The notes beneath the pieces were generated by a model. The model did no database searches. It saw only the letters and a program-made list of their open reading frames with translations, and was not told where the DNA came from. A DNA stretch of 64,000 bases from Takakia lepidozioides. Lineage: Eukaryota > Streptophyta > Takakiopsida > Takakiales > Takakiaceae. The position numbers and the translations under genes are program-made. Location: contig CM060733.1 in assembly GCA_030704615.1 (NCBI GenBank), forward strand, positions 12,152,001 to 12,216,000, given 5' to 3'. Of the stretch, positions 1-10,609 are shown piece after piece. Position 1 is the stretch's first letter; each line of letters begins with the position of its first letter.

Positions 1-1190
1 CAAGTTACTGTCGTTGTGGCAGCAGGAAAGTATCCAAAAACAGATAACAGAGATGAGGAGAATCTTGGGAATGAACACTTTTCCGACCCCAGTCAATGGT
101 GGGACAATGGACACAAAAAGGTGAATCTCTGTTGGACTACAGAGAGAAGCAGATGCAATTCAGAATTGGGGTGTCAGGTGCTAGAAGTCTCCATGGGTCA
201 TGAAACAAGGTAAGAACAATGTGGTGAGGGCACCTTCTTCTTCGACCTCTTTCAGCCTGTTTTGTCCTCTCATCAGATTCGACCCTGAGATGTGGGTCCA
301 GATTCATCCAAGAGGGTCGGATTTCAAGCTCCAGATCACCTATGATTCCATATGGAAGGATAGCTACAAGAAACCTGCATGGGTAGATGGTCAACTGGAA
401 GCCGCAACAACAGGAGCAGCCGTACAATTAATAATGTCAGGCATTGCTAATGAAGGCACCTTCTTCAAAACATTTCACCCTGTTTTTCCCTCTTCTCACA
501 ATCGGCCCTAAATTTTCATGTTGAATTCTGCAAGGTAGCTGGTTGAGTGAACCTTTGATAGTTTGGAGTGACTTTGACATGATACTACTGCCAATATAAC
601 AACAGTGAAGTATCCATAAATAGGTAACAGAGACGAGGAGAGGTTGTGAAATGAATACTTTTCTGACCCCAGTCAATGGTGGGACAATGGAGACAAAAGG
701 TGAATGCCTATTGGATTACAGAGAGTAGCAGATGCAATTGAGGATATGAACTAGAGCGACATGTTGAGTTGGGTGTTTCCTAGAACAAATCTAGGCTGTC
801 ATTGTCAGCTGATAGCAACAAGGCAGGGATATATGTATGATTTGTGCAGAGGCATGGATAGCTGAAGGAGCATGGATAGTGTGTGGGTGGACAGATTCAT
901 CCAAGAGGGCCGACTTCAAGCTCCAGATGACCTATGATTCCATGTGTATCAAATAGCTACAATAAACCTGCATGGGTAGATGGTCAACTAAAGGCAACAG
1001 CTGCAGTGGCGCAGTTGATAGAATCAGGCACCTCAACCATGACCACAACTTCTGGAAGAGGATCAAGAGAGGGAGTCCACAATGCCTTTTCTGGCACTTC
1101 TGGGCATGTGAAGATCTTTTGTGCGGCAGTCAGCCTGACAGACTCCAAACCAATGGGGCATTTCAGCAGATTCAGATACGTATGTCTGTC
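1..1190 (+). repeat. Duplicated 5' module of the DYW-PPR family
   Basis: Two head-to-tail copies of a module that precedes PPR repeats in this family. The first copy, about 200-510, opens with residues MWVQIHPRGSDFKLQITYDS and contains KPAWVDGQLEAA. The second, about 530-1180, has the same KPAWVDGQL segment and then GSREGVHNA. The same module recurs at about 15.25-18.36 kb on the other strand. The stretch just before each copy, including the CCCCAGTCAATGGTGGGACAA motif near 86 and 666, is also duplicated. Several frames are needed to read it, so it is probably the decayed N-terminal or 5' part of the PPR pseudogene rather than a working gene. I know no function for this leader. Confidence 0.6.
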
Positions 1191-2266
1191 TCTTGCTTAA
1201 GTGCATCAAGATGGAAGGTCTAGAAGCTGGAAAGCAGGTGCACACTCACATTATCCAAAGTGGATTCACACCAAATGTTTTTCTACTCAACACCCTTGTC
1301 AACATGTATGTTAAGTGCGGGAGCATCGTGGATGCTCACCAAGTGTTCAACAAAATGCCTCAACGATCTTTGATCACTTGATAATGTTGGCAGGATTTAC
1401 CAAGCATGGGTGTGGTAGGAATGCTTTGGAGACCTATGAGCAAATGTTGCGCGAAGGGGTGAAGCCTGACCGCATAACGTTGGTTTGCATTTGTAATGTG
1501 TGTGCAAGCCTGGCAGCCCTGGATGCAAAGGGAGTGTTTGACAGTATGGCTGAGCGAGATGTGGTGTCGTGGAGTGCGATGATTGCAGGAGATGCACAAC
1601 AATGGGCGGGATGGAGGCTTTGGAGACCTATGAGCAATTGATGTGCCGCATAACGTTTGTTTGCATTTACAATGCGTGTGCAAGCCTGGCAGCCTTGGAA
1701 AGGTGCAAAGAGGTCCATGGTGACATCGTCAAAGCTGGATTTTTCATCTTGAACACTGCCCTGCTGGACATGTATGTGTGAGTGCATCGAGGATGCAAAG
1801 GGAGTGTTGAACAGTATGGCTGAATGAAATGTGGTGTCGTGGAGTGCGATGATTGCAGGATATGCACAGCAGGGGCGTGGGATGGAGGCTTTGGAGACCT
1901 ATGAGCAAATGATGGGGGAAGGTTGAAGCCCGACCACATCACGTTTGTGTGCGTTTGCAATGCGTGTGCAAGCCTGGCAGCCCTGTAAAAGGGCAAAGAG
2001 GTGCATGGTTGCATCGCCAAAGCTGGAATTGTACCAGATGTGATTCTGAAGTACAATACCCTCGTGGACATGTATGCCAACCAAATTTGCATTGTGATCA
2101 TGATTACTGTTGTGGAATATCATTAATCAGTGCATTGCGTACTGGATGAGGCAGTGGATCTGATTAATAAGATGCCAATCAATCCAGATGTTGTGGTGTG
2201 AAAAGCCTTGCTTGGTGCCTGCAGAATCCATGGCAATGTGGAGATGGCTGAACGTGCGGCAACATC
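1190..2266 (+). pseudogene. DYW-PPR gene, 5' part (PPR repeats and E region), broken
   Basis: PPR proteins of the PLS/DYW class bind organellar RNA and usually guide C-to-U editing. Here PLS-type repeats are clear: a motif beginning LLLKCIKMEGLEAGKQVHTH, then LNTLVNMYVKCGSIVDAHQV, then two or three rounds of MAERDVVSWSAMIAG with ALETYEQML and CASLAALEKGKEVHG variants. The E-region motif with residues DVVVxKALLGACRIHGNVEM ends at about 2260. The frame shifts at about 1380, where the expected Trp-Asn after residues RSLIT is lost, and again near 1600, 1780, 1920 and 2050. There are also in-frame stops, so it is a pseudogene. The gene continues at 3117 and 19456 beyond two transposon insertions. 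Confidence 0.85.
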
Positions 2267-3113
2267 CACTACAACAGATCGCGGTAGTTATGACTGCCAA
2301 ACCGTGGTAGTCATGGTTTTCATGATTTTGACCATGACTGCACCATGTTTTTATATGAAATTGACCTCCCGCAGTCGTTCATACGACTGTAGTCATATGA
2401 ACGACTATCTAAATAGTCGTCTGTATGACTACATGGCTCCGGAATGGGCGGAAGGCTGGTCAACGGCAATTGACCAGATTTAGCTCACTATTCATAGTCA
2501 TTTCCATGACTACAGTGTACATGGATGAGATTACATAGTCATGATGACTACTGGGGATTTTGTAATTTGGTGTGTATAATACAATTAAAACACCATATGA
2601 TCATATGAATGACTAATAGGTGTATTGGTTAACAGGTAGTGAACTATAACTCTTATAGTAAAGAGGTTGCAGGTTCAAACTCCTCTAAGTACAATCAAAT
2701 GGATAAGATGGTCCTAGGGTTAGTAGGTGAGCTAGGGATAGCACGTGGTACCCTAGATGGATTGCCACGTGGTTTTTTCATTATTATAAAATGCATTATG
2801 CCACGTGGCACAATGCGGTGCGACGCAGCATTTGACATATGTTTTTATTTTTTTAGTTTTTTAATTTAATTTAATTTTTTAAATCAATTGCACCTCGCCA
2901 CATGGCGCAGCAGCGGCGGCTGCAGTATGGTATATATGACTGCAGTGAGAGATATCACTTGGTTCATATGACTGTAGTCATCCGGACCGTACCATCCTGT
3001 ACTCATTGTATTGACTTGGTTTGCATGACTTACAGTCATAGAAGTCATATGTACCGTTTATGACTGCAGAATAATCATATATACAGTCATAAATACCGCG
3101 ATCTGTTGTAGTG
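2267..3113. mobile_element. 847-bp non-autonomous CACTA element
   Basis: Both ends carry a near-perfect 29-bp terminal inverted repeat starting CACTACAACAGATCGCGGTA, at 2267-2295 and 3085-3113, with one mismatch. A 3-bp direct repeat ATC flanks it at 2264-2266 and 3114-3116, the target-site length typical of the CACTA (En/Spm) superfamily. Subterminal DNA is full of short GACTnnAGTCAT and TCATATGA motifs in both orientations, as expected for transposase-binding repeats. No transposase is encoded. It sits exactly between E-region codons of the PPR pseudogene, and removing it with one ATC restores the local frame (residues AATSILKWDEHD). Confidence 0.9.
2620..2695 (+). repeat. tRNA-like remnant inside the small CACTA element
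   Basis: The segment has a box-A-like GTATTGGTTAACAGG, a 5-bp anticodon-like stem around a 7-nt loop (ACTAT/ATAGT), and a box-B-like GGTTCAAACTCC. A proper T-stem and acceptor stem do not form, so I read it as a tRNA-derived (SINE-like) remnant, not a tRNA gene. Confidence 0.35.
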
Positions 3114-3116
3114 ATC

Positions 3117-3234
3117 TATCCTCAAGTGGGATGAACATGATGCCGCGACTTATGTGTTGTTATGTCAAACATCTATGCTGCAGCTGGCAGGTGGGATGAT
3201 ATTGCAAAAGTAAGAAGAATGATGAAGGTCAGAG
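3117..3234 (+). pseudogene. DYW-PPR gene, E/E+ piece between two insertions
   Basis: A short remnant between the two CACTA insertions. It reads residues LKWDEHDAATYVLL, then after a one-base frameshift near 3173 reads SNIYAAAGRWDDIAKVRRMM. This is the conserved E/E+ segment that follows the last PPR repeat. It connects in frame to 2266 upstream and to 19456 downstream when each insertion is removed together with one copy of its target duplication. Confidence 0.88.
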
Positions 3235-3829
3235 CACTACAATACAAGCTGGGCTTTTCGACTTTGTATTTGACTCATTTTTGAGTCGTTTGCAACATTT
3301 TTACTCCCAGCCTCCATAGTCGAACATGCGTGACAAAGGTCAAGTCGTTTCAGTCAAGCAGTCGAATCCAGATGCCAGGTTCTGACAGTGAAATGTGACA
3401 GTAAAATCTAGGGGATGACGTGTAGGCAGCACAGTATGACGTGGATGCGACGTGGCTGTCATGGTTTTAGTCATGGTTATCTAGATTACCTACTTCTAGT
3501 TAACTACGACATTTTAGATATTTATATTTATATTTTGTGTGTTGGGACTTCATTTGGTCTCACATGTCAAGTGAGGTGTCGAGCCTCACTTGAGACATGG
3601 AGATAGGTTTTCCCCTTGTGAGTGTTGAGGAGGCTCATCTTCTTGTAGTTGAGCCTCCATGAGCTTCTCTCACCTCCATAGCTCTAGGTATTGAGAGGGA
3701 GTGTGTTGAGGGCTTTGTAGGGTGGATTCCTTTAGCAAAGGTGCCATTGGCTTGACTTAGTTTATGTGATAGAGTGGATTTCACTTGGAATGACTAGGGC
3801 TTGTTCTTCATGTGATTGCTTCATGCTTT

Positions 3830-5180
3830 GAGAGCTTTCATTGTCTTCTACTTCTCTCATTTCTCATCTCTTATCACTATAAGAAGATCACTTTATGCTT
3901 GTGAGTGCGGAGTGTAAGGATTAGTTTTGCACTTGTATTTTAAAGAGGTTGAGAGCTAGGAGAATTTAGCTCTTGTATCACAAGGCTTGCAAGGGGTTGC
4001 AAGGAAAGGTGCTTGAGTATTACATGCACCAAGGAGTTGGAGAGCTTGAGAAGAAAGCTCTTGAGTAACAAGATTTTGCAAGGATTGTAAGGAGGAAGTC
4101 TTGTGTGTGTGGAAGCATGGATTCTAGGGTTTGAGAATCCTTTGTATGCATTATGGAATCGATGGTGTGCGCCATGGCTTGTGGAGAGTGACTAAAGGCT
4201 TGTTAGTGCTCATTTCACTATCAAGCTAGGGTTAAGCAAGTTCAAAGTGTGGATGTTGTGGAAGAGAAGCCAAGGAGCTATATATGTTTGGGCTTGAAGA
4301 CAACAAGGGCAAGCACTTGGAGAGCACTAAGAAGCTCAAGAGGTTTTGAAAGGGAGCATGTGAAGAAATCTTCCAATCATGGTGGTGTGGAGCCAAGCTT
4401 AGGGTGCCATTGGAAGGGCTTGGAGAACACGTGGTGGGAAATCCTTGAAAGGAAATCATCATTCAATGTATGCATAGCTTCACCCTAACTATGTAATGTG
4501 ACAAGAGGGGGAGGCAATACTTGGCTATTCATGCTCTTGGTAGTGCGAGCTTTGTGGTGGATAGTTGACCAAGCAAGTGGTGCATGTGTGGAGCATGCTC
4601 GCTTGAGTTTGTAAGTTCAAGTTTGAGAAGGGGAGCTCTTGAACTAGCAAGAGGTGAAGGCCTTTGAGATCCATTTGTGTGTGAAGTGGAGAGGTGTTGA
4701 TTCATGTTATGATGAAGGAGAGCAACACATAGGCCAAGAGGTCATGAAACATGCATTCAAATGACCACGGGGAGCACATGGATGATGGATTGGTGCAAGA
4801 CCCCAAATGAGGCATATGGCGTGAGAGTGGGATCCAAGGCGGATTGCTTGGGAGCATTATTGTAAGTGACAAGCATTGCTCCTACACATTGAGATAATTT
4901 GTGTTGATTTGGAGCAATTGTCAAGTGATGAGGAGACAAATGCATGATTGCTCGGCATTGGAGATATGGTAGTTTGCAATCAAATCCCAAGGACTAGAAG
5001 GGGGATTGATTTGGTGGACAATGACTTGCAAGTTGAGTTGGACCACTCTTGGTTGCACATTGGGGTGGAAGAGAGTAAGAAGATGTCTCTTATGACCACC
5101 TAGAGACCATATTTTTGCTTGAGTAGAAGCATAGAAGTCAAGGACTTGCATTCTAGCTCTTCATTACAAACCCTAGTAGT
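3830..5180 (+). other. Long non-coding leader of the gypsy element
   Basis: This stretch lies between the LTR-like region and the tandem repeats. It is rich in AAGCTCTTGAG and CTTGAGAAG words and has no protein I can recognise in any frame. It is probably transcribed leader of the retrotransposon, or unrelated inserted DNA. Confidence 0.4.
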
Positions 5181-5187
5181 GTATGCT

Positions 5188-5548
5188 CAGACTATACCTC
5201 TGTTAGTATACCAAACAGGAGCTTGTCCCTTTGACTATACCTCTGTTGAGGTATCACCATATGTGAACCCTAATGTGAGACTATACCTCTGTTAGTATAC
5301 CAAACAGGAGCTTGTCCATTTTACTATACCTCTATTGAGGTATCACCATATGTGAACCCTAATCAGCTCAGACTATACCTCTGTTAGTATACCAAACAGG
5401 AGCTTGTCCCTTTTACTATACCTCTGTTGAGGTATCACCATATGTGGACCCTAATCAGCTCAGACTATACCTCTGTAAAGGTATCATCAACATAAGGGAC
5501 CCTAGCAACCTCAAGTATATCTCTGTTAAGGTATCAACAGTGTAAGGA
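5188..5548 (+). repeat. Tandem array of hairpin-forming ~90-bp units in the gypsy leader
   Basis: About three and a half units of roughly 90 bp. Each unit alternates a CTATACCTCTGTTAGTATAC half and a CTATACCTCTGTTGAGGTAT half. The second half contains a perfect 7-bp inverted repeat, ATACCTC-TGTT-GAGGTAT. The last units, from 5461, are shorter and diverged. It lies about 0.9 kb upstream of gag. Confidence 0.85.
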
Positions 5549-5559
5549 CTTAGTGAAAT

Positions 5560-5700
5560 TTAAGGGCCTTTAGAGGATTGTTTGGAAGATATTTGAGGGC
5601 CCTTGGAAGAGTATTTGGAGGATCTTTGGGGTCCTTGGAGGAGTGTTTGGAGGATCTTTGGGGTCCTTGGAGGACCCTTCGAGGAGCTTTGGTGGACAAT
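5560..5700 (+). repeat. ~33-bp G-rich tandem repeats
   Basis: Three to four direct copies of a unit close to TTTGGAGGATCTTTGGGGTCCTTGGAGGAG, with shorter flanking derivatives. They can be read as low-complexity peptide on the other strand, but nothing supports translation. Confidence 0.75.
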
Positions 5701-6490
5701 GTTGAAGAGCTCTTGAAGGATTGATTGAGGGATATTGAAGGATACTTGCCACGGCCATACAAGCGAGTGGATAGAGACAGGAGGGAGAGTAGTGGGATGA
5801 GAGCATTCTGGGGTTAGGAATTGCTTTAGTTTCTCTTCTCCATAGTCTTTCACCCTCTCTGTAGGCCAAAACCTTTCCGTAGGTGGAGGCAAGAGTCAGT
5901 CCGGGTTTGGGCTGGGGTGTCCTTGCAGGAGCGACACTGTGGAGTGTTTTTGGTGTGGGGGAGTTGTTGTCTTGATTTTCTTGTGTTTGGATCCCCTCCA
6001 CACCTGCATGCTTGAGTGTGCACCATGTTAGCTTTGTGTGGGCGCTTGTTTTCATAGGAGGTTGGTCCGGATTTGATCACCGGCCAATCCTAGAGTATGC
6101 TGTCGGTGGTGAGGCTGGAGTGATGACCAGCAAGACCACCAGTGTTTCTTCTATGGTGAGGTTGGGTTGATGACCAGCAGACCATAGGAGTGCTTGCGGT
6201 GGATGCAGGTGCAGGTACAGGTCTACGTTAGAAACCTATTATTCCTGCTTGAACCAGTAGCCGCAACAGGTTCTTTACCCGGTTACCTTGTACAAAGTGG
6301 GGATTAGAGACAGGTTGACAACCGGTTGGGTTGTGAGTTTTCATCACGGAGGTGCCACCAGCTGCTGAGGGGAGTGCCAACAAGCACCAGCGATACTAGT
6401 GGGTACACAAGACAAGGTGTGCGGTTTAGGCCACTTTCACCTTCAGTGTCTTCTGAGGAAGGTTCGACTCGGAGTAAGGAGGATTCTCGC
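5700..6490 (+). other. Gypsy leader between tandem repeats and gag
   Basis: I see no recognisable protein domain here. It contains two near copies of GGTGAGGnTGGnnTGATGACCAGCA near 6106 and 6156. A primer-binding site complementary to a tRNA 3' end was looked for and not found. Confidence 0.4.
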
Positions 6491-6495
6491 CGAGG

Positions 6496-7756
6496 GTGCA
6501 AGTCATTTCCATGCCATTGTTGTGGGACACGATGGAGGAGATGTATGGAGCTACCAAGGGGCCACGTAGGTATTCTGGAGCTATGGGCACCATCGAGCTT
6601 GATGACTTTATACAAGAGTTTGACAGTTGGTGTGATTTGCAGCAAATGCGCAATCCACAACTGTTTACGCCCTTTATGGCGTGGAAGGGGCTATTCCAGC
6701 ACCTTGAGGGGCCGCCCATGGATGATTACCATGAATTTAGGCGGGGACATGCGGTGGAGATTGAGGAGTGGCGAGAGTATTGGTCACCTAACTATGTCTC
6801 AATCACTAGAGGCACAAGGGCAGCGGTGACACCAGCAGCTACACAAACATCTCCAACTACAAGCACTAGTAGTGGAACAAGTAGTGCCGACACTTCTGAA
6901 GGTGGTACCAGTTCAAAAGGTGCTACTACTCCTCCTGCCACAATTACAACACATGTGCCTAGATTCAACCCGGTGGTGGAGTTCTTCTAGGAGTTGCGGA
7001 GGAACTACCAAGGTGTACGGACAAAGAAGCTGCGAAGTTTGCAAGACTTCCAGCGCAAATCCAATGAGAGCTTGCGAGAGGCCTACACTCGTATGAGGCG
7101 CTTGATAAGTGTGACCCAACGGGTTACTGAAGCTCAGGCAGTCCAGTTCTGGTATGGAATTTTGGACAAGGAGCTCAAGAGAAGGGTGCGGGATGCAACC
7201 CTGTTACAAGCGGCCCAACCCACATTAGCGGATGTGTTTCTGCTGGCTGAGCGGATTGAGCTCAACATGGTGGAGGAGCGAGTTGTTACCATTGAATTTG
7301 GCAAGGACATGTCTGCACGAGGTGCAGCTGCCAGCCAACAGGTACAAGGGACTGCCCAACAGCGTGGTCAGGGGGGCAAGGTTGCCCAACCCAAGTTCCA
7401 TGGAGCTTACAGGGGACCTCAGGTGCAGAGGCCCGTGGCATCTTTTGCATGCCAACAGCAACCAGGGGTGTTGGACATGTAGAGGACCCCATGTCAAGAG
7501 AGATTGCCCAGAGAGTGGCAGAAGGCCGGCACAAGCACAGCCTGCACAGTTGCAGTGTGGGCATTGTGGCAAGTATGGTCATGGAGATGCCCAGTGTTAT
7601 GACTTGCACCCTAAGTTGCGCCCAGGCCAGTTCCAAGGGAACAATGGTGGCCGGGGGCAAGGTGGACCAGCCCAGAGAGGACGAGGTGGTCGGGCACGAG
7701 GTGCAGGCCAAGGGCAAGCTCAACATGGCCAAGGACGCGGAGGTAGGGGGTGTTGA
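6496..7756 (+). pseudogene. Gypsy gag with two zinc knuckles (broken)
   Basis: Gag packages the element RNA. The first part reads MEEMYGATKG and then an aromatic-rich stretch with SWCDLQQ. A Ser/Thr-rich linker follows. After an in-frame TAG at 6988 comes a retrotransposon-gag-like helix region (ELRRNYQG, LQDFQRKSNESLREAYTRMR). Two CCHC knuckles follow a frameshift near 7450: CWTCRGPHVKRDC and CGHCGKYGHGDAQC. They end in a Gly/Arg/Gln-rich tail with RGG-type repeats. The true ATG is unclear; the first good one in frame is at 6511. Gag runs into the protease region after another frameshift near 7740. Confidence 0.85.
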
Positions 7757-9155
7757 CCAAGACATGGCCAACCGGCTTCAACAGCTAGAGCAGAGGCTCG
7801 CTGCCATGGCTACAACTCAGGTGGTACCGGCTCCCAGGCGGGATGGTCCACCTCCTGCTCTTGAGAGAGGAGATATGGGAGGCATGGGATTCATGTGCGG
7901 AGTAGCACTACCACTAGTGCAGGTGGAGTCTGCTGCAGCCGTGACTTGAGGAGCAGTACGAGTTCCTGAGCCACGAAGTGCAGAGGTGGAATTGGATCCA
8001 TAGCGTAGGGAGGCAAGCCGTCAGGCGAGGCTTCCTCAGTCATTCACATTGGCGGAGACAGTGTCGACGCCATCCATGGCACCTAGTTCTCGCCCGACTG
8101 TTACCAAGGCGGAGGTTACTATGCCATTGGGGAGAGCTACACGTGCAGCACTGACACCTGCTACCAAGGCTAGTGCAGCCGGTGTGTTATTGGGGGCAGC
8201 CACCTCTGTGTGTCAAGCCCCACTGTTCTCGGCAACCATGATTGCGACACCGGGGGTAAGACCAGCTGCAGTGTTCAGACTAGCAGCAACACTCTGCGAG
8301 AGTGGGGAGGTCACTTCATCTTCTGCGGAGTTACTGGAAGGTGTAGTGGCAGAGGGATCCTCGGATTTGAGGGTCAAGACTGCCACGGCTGCGCCATGGC
8401 AAGCTGCAGTTGCCAGGTTGATGGAGCTGCCAGCTAGGCCAGCCTTTGAGCGCGCCATGGTGACACCTGGAGTTGTCTTGTTAGACAACCAAGGAGGCAT
8501 TTTCACTTTGAGTGGACTGGCAGGCAAGAAGTACCGGCCACTGCGGGTCTTGTTAGACTCAGGAGCTCAGCCACTGATGTTGGGCAGAACTGCTATTGCA
8601 GGTTTGGGCCTCATGGAGGCGGATATGGAGCCTTGTCATTTCCAGATACAAACATCTCTGGGAGGATCAGAGCAGGCTCGGGGCATGACACGGTGTGAGT
8701 TGGCCATTGGACTATAACCAGATCATCCTGTAGATGGCTCAGTGATGCGAGCCAAGGCCATTGTGATAGACGCGGTCTCTTACGATGTCCTTGTTGGTGG
8801 GGCAGTGTTATATCCCATGGGCTTCACCCTGGACTTTTGGGAGGAGTCAGCATCCTACAGGCCTGGATGGCAGTCAGGGGATGGTCGTCGTGCACAGCTC
8901 CCTGTGACATTCATTGGGGGTATTGCGGCTGCCCAGCGGGGCAAGATGCCAACACTAGCCGCCTTTACAGCTGCAGTTAGTTGGCCTGGAGAGTTGTTGG
9001 AAGGCAATGCCCATGCAGAGGATGTGCCACCTCCAGCAGAGCAGGATGACATGCATGGTACGACGGAGTTGCCTGCCATGGTTGCTCACACTCCATTATG
9101 GGGTACGAGCAAGGATTTGCAGCAGGCTGCTGATAGACGGGTACAACAAGCCTAG
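7745..9155 (+). pseudogene. Gypsy aspartic protease region (broken)
   Basis: One frame carries a coiled-coil-like stretch with residues ANRLQQLEQRLAAM, a long Ala/Thr/Pro linker, then a retroviral-type aspartic protease. The catalytic motif LLDSGAQPLMLG has its Asp codon at 8556. A YDVLVGGAVLYPMGFTLDFW segment at about 8775-8840 matches the C-terminal strand region of gypsy proteases. The frame is interrupted by TGA 7947, TAG 8001, TAA 8715 and TAG 9153, all of which a single transition could have produced. It is normally cleaved from the polyprotein and cuts the other parts apart. Confidence 0.85.
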
Positions 9156-10519
9156 GTAGAGGCCTTCGTACCGTCAGGAGAAGAGGAGAGTGCGGTAATT
9201 GCACCAGGACCACCTCAGTTGTCGCCATTGGACACCACACCTCTTGTGTGGCAGTGCCCGGATGAAGGCATATGCCTTCTGGACTTGTTTGGCGGGATCA
9301 GCACTGGATTGGCTGCAGTACTGCAGCCAGGTGTACGAGTTCGACGTTACCTATATGTGGAGAGGGATGAGACTGCATGACACATCTCACTGCGCCATGT
9401 TGCTCAGTTGGTACAGCAGTACCCTGATTTGTTGCCAGTGTCTGCAGTTCGTGGATACCAACAAGCCTTGCCAGCAGACATTTCGTTGCTGGGGGCGCAG
9501 GATTTGGAGTGGGTTGGCTCCATTGATCTGGTAGTGGCAGGTTGGCCCTGCCAAGGGCATTCATCAGCCGGGCATGGCAATGGATTGCGAGACTCGAGGA
9601 CGGGTCTGTTTTGGGAGATGGTGCGGATTTTGCGCCACTTGCAGCTTCATCAAGCTGTATCTCCAGCATACATCTTGGAGAATGTGCCACTGATGGGTGA
9701 TTCTCGGGCCAGGGTGATGGCCAGTGTGCATCAAGTCCGGTCGTGGCTTGGGTCAGCAGTGTTGCTGGATGCAGTTGCATTGGGGTCATGGGCTCATCGT
9801 CCACGGCTATGGTGGACTAACTTGATGCCACCCGCACTGCTCAAGCGTGCATTTGATGGGGTGCAGCGGCCAGCACACCTCACAGTGGATAGCATTTTGG
9901 ACACAGGGAGGCAGTCTCAACGTGTGAGACACGATGACCGTTCGCTTTGGCAGTGGTCAACAGGGTGGGTCAACCACGAGCAGCATTACCTACACTGCTC
10001 AGCTTCCCAGGATCCCATGCTTTTCGGGATAGTGGACCTGGCCTCTTGTGGGATAGCCAGTTGCAACAATTAGTGGAGCCCAATGCTGACGAGCGTGAAC
10101 GGGCGATGGGTTTTACCACAGGTACCATGGCGGTGCCATCTCTTTCTGAGGCATCACGTCGTCAGGTGTTGGGGCAAGCAATGGATCTCAATTGCTTGAC
10201 CTGGATTATCAGCTTGGCTATGGCTGAGCAGCGCAGAGTACGGAGTACACTTCCCTTCATGGTCTCCCTACCTACCGAGACGGTACAGGCAGCGAGTGGG
10301 GGCAAGCAGGTGAGGACCACGAGGTGCAGGCCGCATCCATGGCACACGTGGGAGGTGCTTGAGGTTCAGAAGGAGTTGGCAGCCAAGGCGGCGGTGATGG
10401 ATCAGGTTGGGGATTTTTCTCGGATTGAGGAGGTCCTCAAGGATGGGATGATGGGGCAGGATGAGACATTGTCACTGACAGAGGAGGCAGTGGTCACTAC
10501 TCAAGAGGTTGCAGCATAG
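9156..10519 (+). pseudogene. C5-cytosine DNA methyltransferase domain inside the gypsy polyprotein
   Basis: It continues the protease frame directly. Cytosine-C5 methyltransferase motifs appear in canonical order. Motif I is LLDLFGGISTGLAA (from 9276). Motif IV is AGWPCQGHSSAGHGNGLRDS, with the catalytic Cys codon at 9549. Motif VI is ILENVP (Glu codon 9678). Motif VIII is AHRPRLWWTN (from 9792). Motifs IX/X are ADERERAMGF (10082) and RRQVLGQAM. The segment between VIII and IX, the target-recognition region, is short. The host-type N-terminal regulatory domains (BAH, RFTS, chromodomain) are absent. The domain is broken by TGA at 9378 (an Arg CGA codon in other members is likely) and a frameshift near 9950. 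A C-terminal extension runs to TAG 10517. Retrotransposon-borne methyltransferases are known from charophyte gypsy elements, and this looks like that class. Confidence 0.93.
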
Positions 10520-10609
10520 CAACCACGGGACGCGTCTTCTACCTCTAAGCTTGCTGGACTCAAGGTTGCAGTCACGGAGGACAACTGGGAGCCTGATGTT
10601 GGACCTATA

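Noticed and set aside
2620-2695. Functional tRNA gene
   Set aside because: Box B and an anticodon-like arm are present, but the T and acceptor stems do not pair.
3236-3415. A short CACTA element ending before the gypsy LTR
   Set aside because: No right terminus or matching GAG is present before 19455. The only partner that restores the PPR frame is at 19455.
5188-5548. CRISPR-like direct repeats
   Set aside because: Units are about 90 bp, contiguous and include the 'spacers' as part of the repeat. It is eukaryotic retrotransposon leader, so a plain tandem array explains it.
6280-6300. TTGTACAAAGTGG, the core of a Gateway-type att site
   Set aside because: Only about 13 bases match and the flanks do not. 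Chance match in a natural repeat region.
7286-8527. Long minus-strand open frames opposite gag and protease
   Set aside because: Low-complexity mirror frames of a GC-rich coding strand, with no domain; the plus-strand gag and protease explain the DNA.
9156-10519. Independent host methyltransferase gene inserted in the gypsy element
   Set aside because: Its frame is continuous with the protease region upstream, no introns or separate ends are seen, and the order protease-methyltransferase-RT forms one polyprotein.
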